A DNA stretch of 64,000 bases, from positions 62,001 through 126,000 of the forward strand of contig CAIUVX010000139.1 in assembly GCA_903902705.1 (NCBI GenBank), read 5' to 3'. Below are positions 17,169-26,585 of this stretch, piece by piece. The stretch is from an uncultured Methylococcales bacterium. Its GTDB lineage: Bacteria > Pseudomonadota > Gammaproteobacteria > Methylococcales > Methylomonadaceae. The position numbers and the translations under genes were made by a program. Each line of letters opens with the position of its first letter. The stretch's first letter is position 1. The notes beneath the pieces were generated by a model that saw only the letters and a list, made by a program, of their open reading frames with translations, had not been told where the DNA came from and searched no databases.

Positions 17169-17705
17169 TTATTCTCCGCCTTCTTTGGTTTCCTCGGCAT
17201 CAACAGCTTTAGGAGCTGCGACTAGCGATTGCAATAATGCGGGGTCTTTAAGCACTTTAGCAATTAAATCTTCCGCGCCTTCTTTGCCGTCCATGTAAGT
17301 GACTAAATTCGCTAGTTGGGTTCTCGCTTCCATTAACTTGTCTAAGCCTGCGACTTTTCTTGCAATCGCCGCTGGGGAAAAATCATCCATACTTTGAAAA
17401 GTAATATCGACATTGAGATTACCTTCACCTGTTAGTGCATTAGGAACTCTAAAAGCTACTCTAGGTTTCATGGCTTTTAGGCGATCATCGAAGTTATCGA
17501 CATCAATTTCCAGTAATTTACGATCCCCAACAGCTGCAAGTGGTTCAGATGGATTACCAGATAAATCAGCTAATACGCCCATTATAAAAGGTAGTTGCAC
17601 CTTTTTTTGCGCACCGTATAATTCGACATCATATTCAATTTGTACTCTGGGAGCGCGATTACGCGCTATAAATTTTTGACTACTTTGTGCCACAGACACC
17701 TCCAC
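17169..17705 (-). CDS. tssB: T6SS contractile sheath small subunit TssB (VipA)
   Basis: A 178-residue TssB. The N terminus 'SSQKFIARNRAPRVQIEYDV' and 'VQLPFIMGVLADLSGNP' are diagnostic, followed by FDDRLKAMKPRVAFRVPN, and a C-terminal helical region with LDKLMEARTQLANLVTYMDGK. Its protruding helix is the usual ClpV docking site. The gene lies 20 bases after tssA and directly before tssC. Confidence 0.96.
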   Translation of the reverse strand: MEVSVAQSSQKFIARNRAPRVQIEYDVELYGAQKKVQLPFIMGVLADLSGNPSEPLAAVGDRKLLEIDVDNFDDRLKAMKPRVAFRVPNALTGEGNLNVDITFQSMDDFSPAAIARKVAGLDKLMEARTQLANLVTYMDGKEGAEDLIAKVLKDPALLQSLVAAPKAVDAEETKEGGE

Positions 17706-17725
17706 TTGTTATTGTTAACATCGTT

Positions 17726-18796
17726 TCAATTATTTTCGTCTTCATCATGTTGTTTGCCTAAAATTATTTTTGCCTCATCAACACCCGTCGGAGCTATTTC
17801 TTTGAGTACGTCCATAAAACTTTTACCTACCATTTTTATTGCCCGTTCAACAAATAGCGGCACAGGACTTGATGGTTCATTTTTACGGTAATAATCACAC
17901 ACCAAATTGAGAGTCTTAATGACATCTTGATTGTTATTAATAACACCTAGTACGGATTTTTGTGTGGTCGTGGTGGTTGAACTGACGGTAATACCTTCGC
18001 TTTCAAGGGTATTACCGTCGGTTGTTACGCTTTGATTGAGGTCTGTACCGCCATCCTTTTTTTCGAGACTGTCAGCTAAAAAAGCTTTGCTTTCTTTTAA
18101 AAATAGACGTAGTTCAGCAAAACTAGGGGCATCGCTGAGACCGACATAATTCGTTATCACCGTTTCCAATTGATTAATAGCATCAAGGCTTGTTGTTATT
18201 TCTTGAAAAGTTTTCTGTAAATGCTCTAGTTCACTGTCTTGAACAGCAGCATCGATTGTGGATTGACTGACTTCTTTTTCATTGCTGGTAGCGGTAGATT
18301 TTCCAGCAGCGATGCTGATTTGACGAAAATTAAATCTTCCTATCGACTTGGATTCAAGCAGTGGGGTTTGTTGTAGAGAACGTAGAATAGTTTCATAGTC
18401 GCATAAAGACAGCAGGATATTAATCCTTGATTCGGCAGGATTATCATCCTCTAGGTCAAGCGGTGGATAGAGAGTGTCCCAACGATTTTCTACTAACGTT
18501 TTAATCAGCGTCAAACCATCTTGCAATCCTGAAAACCCATCAAGAGCGATAAGTGCGCGTAAGTAACAGATTAATAATTCTAAATCGATTGTTCTTAACA
18601 AGAGAGCTTCGGATTGCTTTTTAATTTCACGCCATACGGGTGGCTCTGCTTCGGTGACGGTACTACCCATTTGCTGTTCAGGCTTACCCTTAATCGCTTG
18701 CTTAAGTGCCATAAACTCAGGGTCATACTCCAAATCCTCACCACAGACATTGTCGGGGTCTATGTCCTTTAAATACTCATTAATATCAATAGCCAC
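17726..18796 (-). CDS. tssA: T6SS protein TssA (ImpA N-terminal domain)
   Basis: A 356-residue TssA. The ImpA_N domain occupies about residues 8-130 (GEDLEYDPEF, then WREIKKQSEALL and 'NRWDTLYPPLD'), which is the defining region. The C-terminal half (about 190-350) is predicted helical; 'RRSEPSSPVPLFVERAIKM'-type text (PSSPVPLFVERA near 310) is typical of short TssA forms. TssA caps and guides sheath polymerisation and links baseplate and membrane complex. It sits between the tagF/pppA fusion and tssB. Confidence 0.92.
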   Translation of the reverse strand: MAIDINEYLKDIDPDNVCGEDLEYDPEFMALKQAIKGKPEQQMGSTVTEAEPPVWREIKKQSEALLLRTIDLELLICYLRALIALDGFSGLQDGLTLIKTLVENRWDTLYPPLDLEDDNPAESRINILLSLCDYETILRSLQQTPLLESKSIGRFNFRQISIAAGKSTATSNEKEVSQSTIDAAVQDSELEHLQKTFQEITTSLDAINQLETVITNYVGLSDAPSFAELRLFLKESKAFLADSLEKKDGGTDLNQSVTTDGNTLESEGITVSSTTTTTQKSVLGVINNNQDVIKTLNLVCDYYRKNEPSSPVPLFVERAIKMVGKSFMDVLKEIAPTGVDEAKIILGKQHDEDENN

Positions 18797-18822
18797 TGTT
18801 GTTTCCTCTGGTTTTTGAGAAC

Positions 18823-20310
18823 TTATGAAATACTTTCTTTGCTTACTACAATAACGGTGACATTGTCTCTTGCACCACGCGCCAAGGCTTCGCTAACTAA
18901 GGTGTCAGCAATCTCCGAATGCCCTTTGGTTTGCATTATATGCTCAATTTCTTGAAAACTCATTTCTTTATCTAAGCCATCACTGCATAACAAAAAAACG
19001 TCACCTTCAAGCACTTCTGACACTTCTATATCTAACTCCAAATGATCATCTGCACCAATCGCACGCGTGATAATATTGGAGCTTTTAACTGACCAAGCCG
19101 ATGAAATTGGTGCATTGTCTGCACTGTGATCTTGAGACAGTTGCTGTAATTTATGATCGCGTAAGCGATATAAACGACTGTCGCCCGCCCATATAAAAGC
19201 GCAACGTTGATCTTCGCAAATCAGCACGATCACAGTGCTACCCACAAGATGATTATCGTACTCTTTAGCGGCTAGTTCCCGCAATTGGATATTAACATTT
19301 TGCAGACTCTGTTCTACTTCTTTAATATAGTTTTCCAATGGTTCGGTGGGCAATAGGTCTTTTAATGTATTGACGATTAACTGACTGGCAACATCACCTG
19401 CTTTGTGTCCCCCCATACCGTCGGCAACCACCCATAAACTTGCTTCGGGTCTGTCTAATAAAGAATCTTCATTATGTTTGCGCCGCTTACCTGTGTTAGT
19501 AATTGCCCACGAATGCCAGCAAGGTTCAGACAATGCTGGCTTATTACTGGCAAGAATACTGCTTAAGCTAGGATGTTCGGGTTCTGTTGGTTGTGTAATA
19601 GGATTATTAACCACAACAGTACTTGCTACATCGTCCTTACCTTTTAAAAACTCAGAAAAACGGCTGATAGGCGGTAAACCCTCACACGCTAATAGCGCGG
19701 CTTGAACGTGTTGTGAACCCTCGTTACACCATAAACTGTAGCCAGACATAAAGCTGGCTAATAATTTCGCATTGAGTCCGACAAAAGCATTGTTTATTTG
19801 TCCACTATTTTCCATTGCGGTATAAAAAGTTTTTTTTTCGCCACAAGATTCTTGCGCAATAGTGAGGGGAGTAGGTAAGGAAAACACAGGAATACTTTGA
19901 ATTAATTGATCGAAGGCATTAATATCGAGATTGCCTTCTAAACCTGTTAAAGCCGCGTCTTCGAGCTGTTCAAACCAGACATTACCTGCGGTAAATAAAA
20001 ATGGCAAGTCGGGCGATTGTTCAAAGACTACCGCAACAGTTAGCGGAAAATAACGCCCAACTCTATCAACACTCGGCATGACGATACCAGCTACCGCTTT
20101 GTCGCCACACACACCTGCACTTAATAAAAATCTCCATATTGGGCTACTTAAATAATTGTTTAACCACGTTTCGCCCAGTTCTTCACGACTGGCGGCGATG
20201 GCAGCTTGTAGCCAGCTATCCCAAGGGGTAATAAATTCATTGGGCAAGCGTCTGGAGACGAAATCGCCGATGATGGGTAATTTACCGTAAAAACCAGTGA
20301 TTGTATTCAC
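18823..20310 (-). CDS. TagF-PppA fusion: T6SS post-translational repressor joined to PP2C phosphatase
   Basis: A 495-residue fusion. Residues 1-220 are TagF/ImpM ('GFYGKLPIIGDFVSRRLP', then 'PIWRFLLSAGVCG', 'DRVGRYFPLTV'). Residues 262-495 are a PP2C Ser/Thr phosphatase with the metal-binding VVADGMGGHKAG (Asp297), LLCSDGL and GARDNVTVIVV. In threonine-phosphorylation-controlled T6SSs, PpkA phosphorylates Fha/TagH, PppA reverses this, and TagF represses independently. Fusing the two negative regulators puts them in one polypeptide. No PpkA kinase is encoded in the window, so its partner kinase must be elsewhere or absent. It ends two bases before... and follows tssM closely. Confidence 0.92.
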   Translation of the reverse strand: MNTITGFYGKLPIIGDFVSRRLPNEFITPWDSWLQAAIAASREELGETWLNNYLSSPIWRFLLSAGVCGDKAVAGIVMPSVDRVGRYFPLTVAVVFEQSPDLPFLFTAGNVWFEQLEDAALTGLEGNLDINAFDQLIQSIPVFSLPTPLTIAQESCGEKKTFYTAMENSGQINNAFVGLNAKLLASFMSGYSLWCNEGSQHVQAALLACEGLPPISRFSEFLKGKDDVASTVVVNNPITQPTEPEHPSLSSILASNKPALSEPCWHSWAITNTGKRRKHNEDSLLDRPEASLWVVADGMGGHKAGDVASQLIVNTLKDLLPTEPLENYIKEVEQSLQNVNIQLRELAAKEYDNHLVGSTVIVLICEDQRCAFIWAGDSRLYRLRDHKLQQLSQDHSADNAPISSAWSVKSSNIITRAIGADDHLELDIEVSEVLEGDVFLLCSDGLDKEMSFQEIEHIMQTKGHSEIADTLVSEALARGARDNVTVIVVSKESIS

Positions 20311-20312
20311 GA

Positions 20313-23300
20313 TTATAAACTCTGCGGGAAGTGGATAGCGTCAAACTCTTTGAATGAAAACGGATTATCCACGCTGTTTGCACTGAGTTCATAGACCGCC
20401 TGCAAGCCATCTATTTCAAAGGTTAGCTGGTATTTTTCGCTATCAATGCGCTGAATACGCGCTATTTCCAAGGCTCTAAACCATGCCCACGCGCCTTCAA
20501 CACGGCGACTGGGTTTTTTACCATCAGCGGTTTCAAAACCAAAACTAACTAGACGACTACCATCCGTTCCAGGCCATGAAAATGGTGATATTTTGCTGGT
20601 GTCAGTGGTTTTATATTGGCTTTGTTGTCCTTCAATATTCAACCAAAATGCCGTTGCATTGGGCGTTAAACTGACGGGTTTTAAATTAAAACGAATCGTT
20701 GCAACTGTGCCGCCATTGGCGAAAAAAATTTGTTGTAACTTTTTTGCTGCTTGGATTTGTGTTAGCACAGTTGAAGAAATCGCAATTTTTTGATCATTTC
20801 GACTAATCATGACCCACGTTTTGCCACTAGTATCCACAAAGGCTTTTAAATTAGTGTTAAAAAAGGTATCCACTACGCCGCTTGGTGCAAAAAAACGACC
20901 AAAATCTTCAAATGCAACATCATTACTACTGTTTCTGGTAAAAGGATAACGTCCTTGTATGCCTTTTTTATATAAAGGAATCACCTCACTTTCCCATAAA
21001 CGACTGAGTTGGTCTTTGCTGCTATTCATTACCGTTTTTTGAGCAGACTCAGATAACGATTGCGTCATCAATTTTAACGGTTCAGGTAATAGTGACGATT
21101 GTGCTTTTGCCGCCGCTGCTGCACTCGCCACCTGATTGACTGCCGCCATATCGGGTGCTGAGGTACTACTAGCGGTTGTGGTATTATCAGATAATTGTTT
21201 TAACAACTGCATGGTTTGCTCAATGGGTGCAGGTGAACCTCTTACCAACATCGTCAACTGCTGAAAATGTTCTTCAACGGGTTGACCTAAAGGCGCGGTC
21301 TTACCCATTTCAGTTTTAGCCAATTGCAAAGCCTTAGTCGTTTGACTGCTTAAAGGATTTGTCACCACACCTGCTTGTTGTACTTTACTCGCCATATCGG
21401 CTGGGCTAGGGGGCGCAATAGTTAACGAGGTTTCTTTATTGACAGTGTCTAATAATTTACGCAATGGCGAGTCTGGCGCGGAAGCAAATTGTAATACTTC
21501 AACTGTTTGCGCAGTATTACTGACAGGTTTAATGATTAAATTTGCCAATAAATTATCCCAATATTGAACATAATCTTGGTAATAATAATCGCGTACCGCA
21601 GATTCTAAGGCTTCATTGGTCATTGTTTCTTTTTTAGCTGCATCACCTAATACCCAACTACCTGAAATAGAAGCTTCAGCTTGCTCTTTCACTTGTTTTA
21701 AAAACACCTTATAAAAACCGTCATAAGTAAATAAGTACGGAATAGTTTGTTGTGCTAGCGTACCATTTTTTGTTGCAAATACTTTATCAGCACTGAGACC
21801 TAAGGCTTTTGCTAACAAAAATTCCTGCGTTTTATTTTGCAATAACTCGGCTTTAATTCGCATATAGATCTGCTTTTCAGCAGGAATCACACTTAAAATT
21901 TGCCGTGTATCGCGAACTAAGGTTTCATTTAATTGTTGTTTTTCAGGCGGCAATTTTAATAATGCCGTTAAATGTTCTAATAATTTCGTTTGAGTGTCAG
22001 TATCGGTTGAATAAATCGTTTGCCAATCGACGGTAATCCAAGGTTGCACGGATTCTGCGTTAAAATGTTTGCTATCACCTAACATTAAATACACTTCTAG
22101 CAACGAATATAAAATATCGGGATTATTGGTTTTTTCTCGAATACGTTGTTCCAAGCGGGTTTTTATCAGCGGTAAAAATTGCCGTTGCAGTAATTCGTTG
22201 TAGGTTTTGATAATAACAGGCTGCAAACTACCGCCTTGATAAAGTCCAAAGCGCATCATCAGTGGCACGTCATCTGAATAAACTTGGGTAATTGCCTGCA
22301 TCGCATTCATGCGTTTTAACAAGGCAGAAAAATCAGTTTGCCAGTTGGGTGTTGTTGCCGCAACCGTGTCATATTGCTGAATGCGATTATTCAATTCGGT
22401 GAGCGCGGTTTGATTTTTGTTGTAGCTGGTTAGCCATAATACCGACATCAAAACAATGATAAGCACAGAGCCAATATAAATACCTTGGCGTAATAGAGTT
22501 TGTAAGCGTTCAATGCGTGGATTAACGCCGACAATCAAGGCTTCTTCAAAAATCACTTCTTTCAGTAAGCGAGTAATAAAATAACTTTTACCCTTGCCGC
22601 TAAATAACGGTACATTGACTCTGTCGAGTTTAAAAGTATTGGCGAGCATTCCCATTAAACGATCGATAGGTGTGCCTTCTTGCGTACCGCTAGTGAAATA
22701 AACGCCACGCAAATAGGGAGCTTTTTGATAGCGGTTTGAGCCATAACATTGTTGTAAAAAGCTCAACAAACCTTCTCTAAGTAATGCCATGCGCGGAGGG
22801 AAACCAAAAATTAACGCACGCCGTGATAAATCGCGTTCTTCTTGTAAGCGTCTAGGTAAATGAGCGTTAATACGGTTGAGCAAATCATCAAAATCATTGC
22901 CCACTCTGGCGATTATATCGGCAGGATTGTCTTGATCTTCTGCGGGAAAAGTAACTCCCCACACTTGCTCTCTTTCATCTTTACTTAGTGTAGCAAAAAA
23001 ATCATTAAAACCTGCCACTAAATCGGCTTTGGTAAATAGCATATAGATAGGAAAACGAATACCAAACTGAGTATGTAATTCTTCAATACGTTGTCTGATT
23101 GCCAGCGCGTGTTGGCTACGCTCTTCTTCGGTTTGTTTGAGTAAATCGGACAAACTCATGGTAATTATTACACCGTTGACAGGTCGTCTGGGGCGGTGTT
23201 TTTTCAGTAAATCTAAAAAGCCCAACCATGCCGCCTTGTCAACTGCTTCATGACTGTCTTGAGTGACATAACGCCCAGCGGTGTCCAATAACACCGCGTG

Positions 23301-23825
23301 ATCGGTAAACCACCAATCACAATTACGCGTACCACCGACACCGCGTACCGCACCTTTACCAAATTGTTCGGCTAAGGGAAATTCTAAACCTGAATTAATT
23401 AAGGCGGTGGTTTTACCCGAACCAGGCGGACCGATAATAATGTACCAAGGCAAATCATAGAGATAATTTTTGCCTTGGGAATTTTTCGCGCCTGCTTTTA
23501 AGGTTTGTAACGCTTCATCAAAATTATTGGCAATGGTACTAATTTCGGCATCGGCTTCTTTAGTAGGTGAATCGGAAGAGCCGACTAAGTCGGTCGCCAT
23601 TTGCGCATTGGCTCGATTGGCTTTTAATTGCATGAGTAGACTAAGCAGCATCCACACCACTACGATGACTAGAATCACCACCAATCTGGAAAGCTCCGAT
23701 GCCAATGGTACATTCCCAGCAATGGCGATTAGTGGGGCAACGAACCAAATTAATAAACTTAAGGCAATGATGCCTAGTAGCTGAATAACCCATTTATTTT
23801 TGAAAAATGCTATCACTGTTTTCAT
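20313..23825 (-). CDS. tssM: T6SS inner-membrane channel protein TssM (IcmF)
   Basis: A 1170-residue TssM. Two N-terminal membrane segments (about residues 12-37 and 47-67) precede a cytoplasmic NTPase domain with Walker A GPPGSGKT at 132-139 and DTAGRY downstream; a third membrane segment (about 447-465) leads to the large periplasmic part (IcmF-related and the C-terminal DUF1215-like region). TssM normally spans the envelope with TssL and the lipoprotein TssJ. No TssJ is found here. The gene abuts the tagF/pppA fusion (two bases) and tssL (16 bases). Confidence 0.95.
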   Translation of the reverse strand: MKTVIAFFKNKWVIQLLGIIALSLLIWFVAPLIAIAGNVPLASELSRLVVILVIVVVWMLLSLLMQLKANRANAQMATDLVGSSDSPTKEADAEISTIANNFDEALQTLKAGAKNSQGKNYLYDLPWYIIIGPPGSGKTTALINSGLEFPLAEQFGKGAVRGVGGTRNCDWWFTDHAVLLDTAGRYVTQDSHEAVDKAAWLGFLDLLKKHRPRRPVNGVIITMSLSDLLKQTEEERSQHALAIRQRIEELHTQFGIRFPIYMLFTKADLVAGFNDFFATLSKDEREQVWGVTFPAEDQDNPADIIARVGNDFDDLLNRINAHLPRRLQEERDLSRRALIFGFPPRMALLREGLLSFLQQCYGSNRYQKAPYLRGVYFTSGTQEGTPIDRLMGMLANTFKLDRVNVPLFSGKGKSYFITRLLKEVIFEEALIVGVNPRIERLQTLLRQGIYIGSVLIIVLMSVLWLTSYNKNQTALTELNNRIQQYDTVAATTPNWQTDFSALLKRMNAMQAITQVYSDDVPLMMRFGLYQGGSLQPVIIKTYNELLQRQFLPLIKTRLEQRIREKTNNPDILYSLLEVYLMLGDSKHFNAESVQPWITVDWQTIYSTDTDTQTKLLEHLTALLKLPPEKQQLNETLVRDTRQILSVIPAEKQIYMRIKAELLQNKTQEFLLAKALGLSADKVFATKNGTLAQQTIPYLFTYDGFYKVFLKQVKEQAEASISGSWVLGDAAKKETMTNEALESAVRDYYYQDYVQYWDNLLANLIIKPVSNTAQTVEVLQFASAPDSPLRKLLDTVNKETSLTIAPPSPADMASKVQQAGVVTNPLSSQTTKALQLAKTEMGKTAPLGQPVEEHFQQLTMLVRGSPAPIEQTMQLLKQLSDNTTTASSTSAPDMAAVNQVASAAAAAKAQSSLLPEPLKLMTQSLSESAQKTVMNSSKDQLSRLWESEVIPLYKKGIQGRYPFTRNSSNDVAFEDFGRFFAPSGVVDTFFNTNLKAFVDTSGKTWVMISRNDQKIAISSTVLTQIQAAKKLQQIFFANGGTVATIRFNLKPVSLTPNATAFWLNIEGQQSQYKTTDTSKISPFSWPGTDGSRLVSFGFETADGKKPSRRVEGAWAWFRALEIARIQRIDSEKYQLTFEIDGLQAVYELSANSVDNPFSFKEFDAIHFPQSL

Positions 23826-23841
23826 GGCTTATCCTTGGCGA

Positions 23842-25200
23842 TTATAAAATGACTTCTATTTCTACACGGCGATTCATGGCTTTATGCTCTGGGCTATCGT
23901 TAGCCACCATAGGCTTGCTATCGGCTCGACCTTCATGATCCATTGTGGCAGCGATTTTACTGTTATTACTTTTTAACAGATTTTCTACCGATAAGGCGCG
24001 GGCGGTCGATAAATCCCAATTAGAGCTGAACTTTGCGTTAGCTCCCAATCTAGTATTGTCAGTATGGCCGACTACCGTAATCCGTCCCGTCACTTGGCTT
24101 AGTGCCTGACTGATTTTAGTGAGTAAGGGATAATATTGCGGCATGATTTCATCGCGTCCTGAAGCAAATAAACCTTTGCTGATGATACGCACAATGGTTT
24201 TATTACCGTCTTTAAGTAACTCTACTTCGCGGTTATCAACCTCTGGTTTAAGAAAGCTATTTAACTCCTCAAGCAATGGTGGCACGGTAGGTGTTTGAAC
24301 CGTGGGAGTAACTACGACAGGCTGAACATTGAAGCTGTCTTTCAGTGCGTATAATTTACCGAACAGTGGATCAGACGCTAAATTAATCAAATAAAGAAAG
24401 CCCAAAAAGCTCAACACTAGCAACAAAGCGGCAACTGAACCAATCACCCAAAACGGGATTAATTTAGCCAGCACATTACGTTTATCTTTAATGCCTTGCC
24501 AATGTAGCGATAAGCTTCGTTCCACATCGCCGCGTTGGCGTTGAATAATGGAATAAGCGTTTTCTCGAATTTCTTCCAGCTTGCTAGAGCCGTGATCTTC
24601 AACGCGGTATCGACCTTCAAAACCTAAACACAAGGCAAAATACAACAGCTCCAATAAATCTAAATGCGTGCCTGGTTGCTGCATACAGTTTTTTAAAATC
24701 AGAAAAAACTTTTCGCCGCCCCATGCTTCTTTATGAAAAAGAATCAGCAAACTTTGTGTTCCCCAAAGACTATTACTTCCCCAAGGTGTATTCAGTACCG
24801 TTTCATCCAATAGGGTACAGAGTGCGTAGCGAGCTGCTTGCGCTTGTTCACCTGAGACACCTTGATTTTTTATTTTAAGCTCAAAGCGTTTTATTTCTTC
24901 GATGATACTGTTTCTCAGCCCAGAAATATCAGGGTGTGAGGCTGTGTTGCGTAATTGCGCCACTATCGATAATAACGAAATAGCCGCGCCTGTGATGGGA
25001 TTACGCGTAGAGTAGGAAATTTGCTCACGCGAGTTTTCAGAAATGCCCGCGCTAACCGTAGTAGGTCGAGAATTAGGGGGGGGGGAATTTGAAGGCGGCG
25101 ATTCTTGAGACTGTGATCTCCGCCCTCCTGGCATGGGTCTAAGAATAGTTTTGTCATCATCAATATAATTATTGTCGCCAAAAGGATTATCGTTGCTCAT
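23842..25200 (-). CDS. tssL: T6SS membrane protein TssL with C-terminal OmpA-like peptidoglycan-binding domain
   Basis: A 452-residue evolved TssL (DotU + OmpA). The N-terminal tail holds 'DDDKTILRPMPGGRR', a conserved motif preceding the DotU domain (about residues 70-235, with 'LLDETVLNTPWG'). A membrane segment lies near 250-272, and an OmpA/MotB domain at the C terminus has VVGHTDNTR and 'NWDLSTARALSV'. The OmpA domain would anchor the apparatus to peptidoglycan, possibly offsetting the missing TssJ. Codons about 38-42 contain ten consecutive C (reported separately). Confidence 0.95.
   Translation of the reverse strand: MSNDNPFGDNNYIDDDKTILRPMPGGRRSQSQESPPSNSPPPNSRPTTVSAGISENSREQISYSTRNPITGAAISLLSIVAQLRNTASHPDISGLRNSIIEEIKRFELKIKNQGVSGEQAQAARYALCTLLDETVLNTPWGSNSLWGTQSLLILFHKEAWGGEKFFLILKNCMQQPGTHLDLLELLYFALCLGFEGRYRVEDHGSSKLEEIRENAYSIIQRQRGDVERSLSLHWQGIKDKRNVLAKLIPFWVIGSVAALLLVLSFLGFLYLINLASDPLFGKLYALKDSFNVQPVVVTPTVQTPTVPPLLEELNSFLKPEVDNREVELLKDGNKTIVRIISKGLFASGRDEIMPQYYPLLTKISQALSQVTGRITVVGHTDNTRLGANAKFSSNWDLSTARALSVENLLKSNNSKIAATMDHEGRADSKPMVANDSPEHKAMNRRVEIEVIL
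25076..25085. repeat. Ten-base homopolymer G/C tract inside tssL
   Basis: The plus strand reads ten G in a row, which is ten C in the tssL coding strand, encoding part of a short Ser-Pro-Pro-Pro segment about 38 codons from the start. Homopolymers of this length are typical slipped-strand contingency tracts; gain or loss of one base would truncate TssL before its DotU domain. In the present sequence the frame is open. Confidence 0.85.
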
Positions 25201-25207
25201 GGTGGTT

Positions 25208-26545
25208 TCATCCGTTCTTAATTGCCCAAAATTCTAATTCAAGCCCAGGAAACTCACCTGCGATATGAATGGCAAAACCACCCGATGTCTGCATTTGTTT
25301 CCACATCTCAGTTTGTTTATTCAATTCAAAATAAGCAAAACCCGCATGAAAGGGGATTTGCCTTGGTGCAACGGGCAAGGCATGAATGGTAATGCCTGGT
25401 AAGTTATTGTTAATCAATAAATTTATTTTTTCTACAGGACCTATTTTTACTTGCATTGGAAAGCCGCTGCGTAATTGTTCTATAGAGACTTGCGCACTGA
25501 CGGCTAACACAAACACCGCATCTTTCAGCAGATTAGGATCGGGTAATTTAGCACCACGAATACCAAATTTACCTAAAACCAGTGGAATGAAAATAGCATT
25601 TTGTTCCAATACCGAACTGAGTAAATGCCGTAATTCATCCATCACCTGTTTAAAGGTTTTTTGTAAATCATCGTGAATATAAGGAGCAAAGTTAATCGGT
25701 CTTTTATTAGCTTTACAAAAAGTTGATAACTCACCCGCGAGTTGTACCGCAATGCGATAAAAGTTTTCTGGGTGTAAACAAGGCACATTTTGTAAATGTT
25801 CAAATAACGGTTCTATGCGATTGACTAATTGCAGCAGCATATAATCGGAAATTTCAGCTACTCCTCCTCTACCTGCTTCAGAAGCACGTCCACCTAAGGC
25901 TTCACCGCGTGTATGGAGTAAACCATACAGTTCTTTGATATAACCTTTGGTGTGGGGAATGGCATTACAATCGACGCTCGGAGGAATGTAATATTCATCG
26001 AGAATAATATTTTTATCAATGCGTGATTCAATCACGCGGGCAATACCGATACAAACGTAGCCAGCCCGCTCTTGTTTTTCCAATAATAAACTGGTGTGCA
26101 GCCGTGCAATCATGACCGCTGAAGTAGCATTAGTCGCCACGTTAGCATCTCTGACTTCACATTCTGCTGCGTGGTAACGAGCTAGATTATTGGGATTTTC
26201 ATCGGTATCGACCTCAACTGAACCTTTGCGTTGTGCAGGTAAGGACAAATAAATAATATTGTTCTGCACATCGGTGGAAATATCGATAGGCAAAGGTAGC
26301 TCATCATCTTCGGGTAGATTAAACGGCGTACCATCGGGGAAAATACCGCTGCATTCTGCCAGTGCGAATTTACCCATACCTAACTGGCGAGAGTCTATTT
26401 TGAGTTTTTTAATCCCCCAATCGTAAGGCTGCAAACCACCACAGCGTTCACGAATCAGGGTTTCAAGATAGCGGTCATGTTGCTGAAAATGTTGTGGTCT
26501 AAGAAACATACCTTCTGACCAAACGGTTTTATTATTATCTGACAT
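25208..26545 (-). CDS. tssK: T6SS baseplate-membrane adaptor TssK
   Basis: A 445-residue TssK (ImpJ/VasE), the trimeric adaptor that ties the baseplate wedge to TssL/TssM. It starts 'KTVWSEGMFLRPQHFQQHDRYLE', the most recognisable sequence of the family, and ends with 'GLELEFWAIK', also typical. The gene begins 41 bases after tagH and is seven bases from tssL, so it lies in the same operon. Length is as expected. Confidence 0.95.
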   Translation of the reverse strand: MSDNNKTVWSEGMFLRPQHFQQHDRYLETLIRERCGGLQPYDWGIKKLKIDSRQLGMGKFALAECSGIFPDGTPFNLPEDDELPLPIDISTDVQNNIIYLSLPAQRKGSVEVDTDENPNNLARYHAAECEVRDANVATNATSAVMIARLHTSLLLEKQERAGYVCIGIARVIESRIDKNIILDEYYIPPSVDCNAIPHTKGYIKELYGLLHTRGEALGGRASEAGRGGVAEISDYMLLQLVNRIEPLFEHLQNVPCLHPENFYRIAVQLAGELSTFCKANKRPINFAPYIHDDLQKTFKQVMDELRHLLSSVLEQNAIFIPLVLGKFGIRGAKLPDPNLLKDAVFVLAVSAQVSIEQLRSGFPMQVKIGPVEKINLLINNNLPGITIHALPVAPRQIPFHAGFAYFELNKQTEMWKQMQTSGGFAIHIAGEFPGLELEFWAIKNG

Positions 26546-26585
26546 TTTTCATCGCACTCCCGCTTTTATGTGTTTTGTATAGGGT

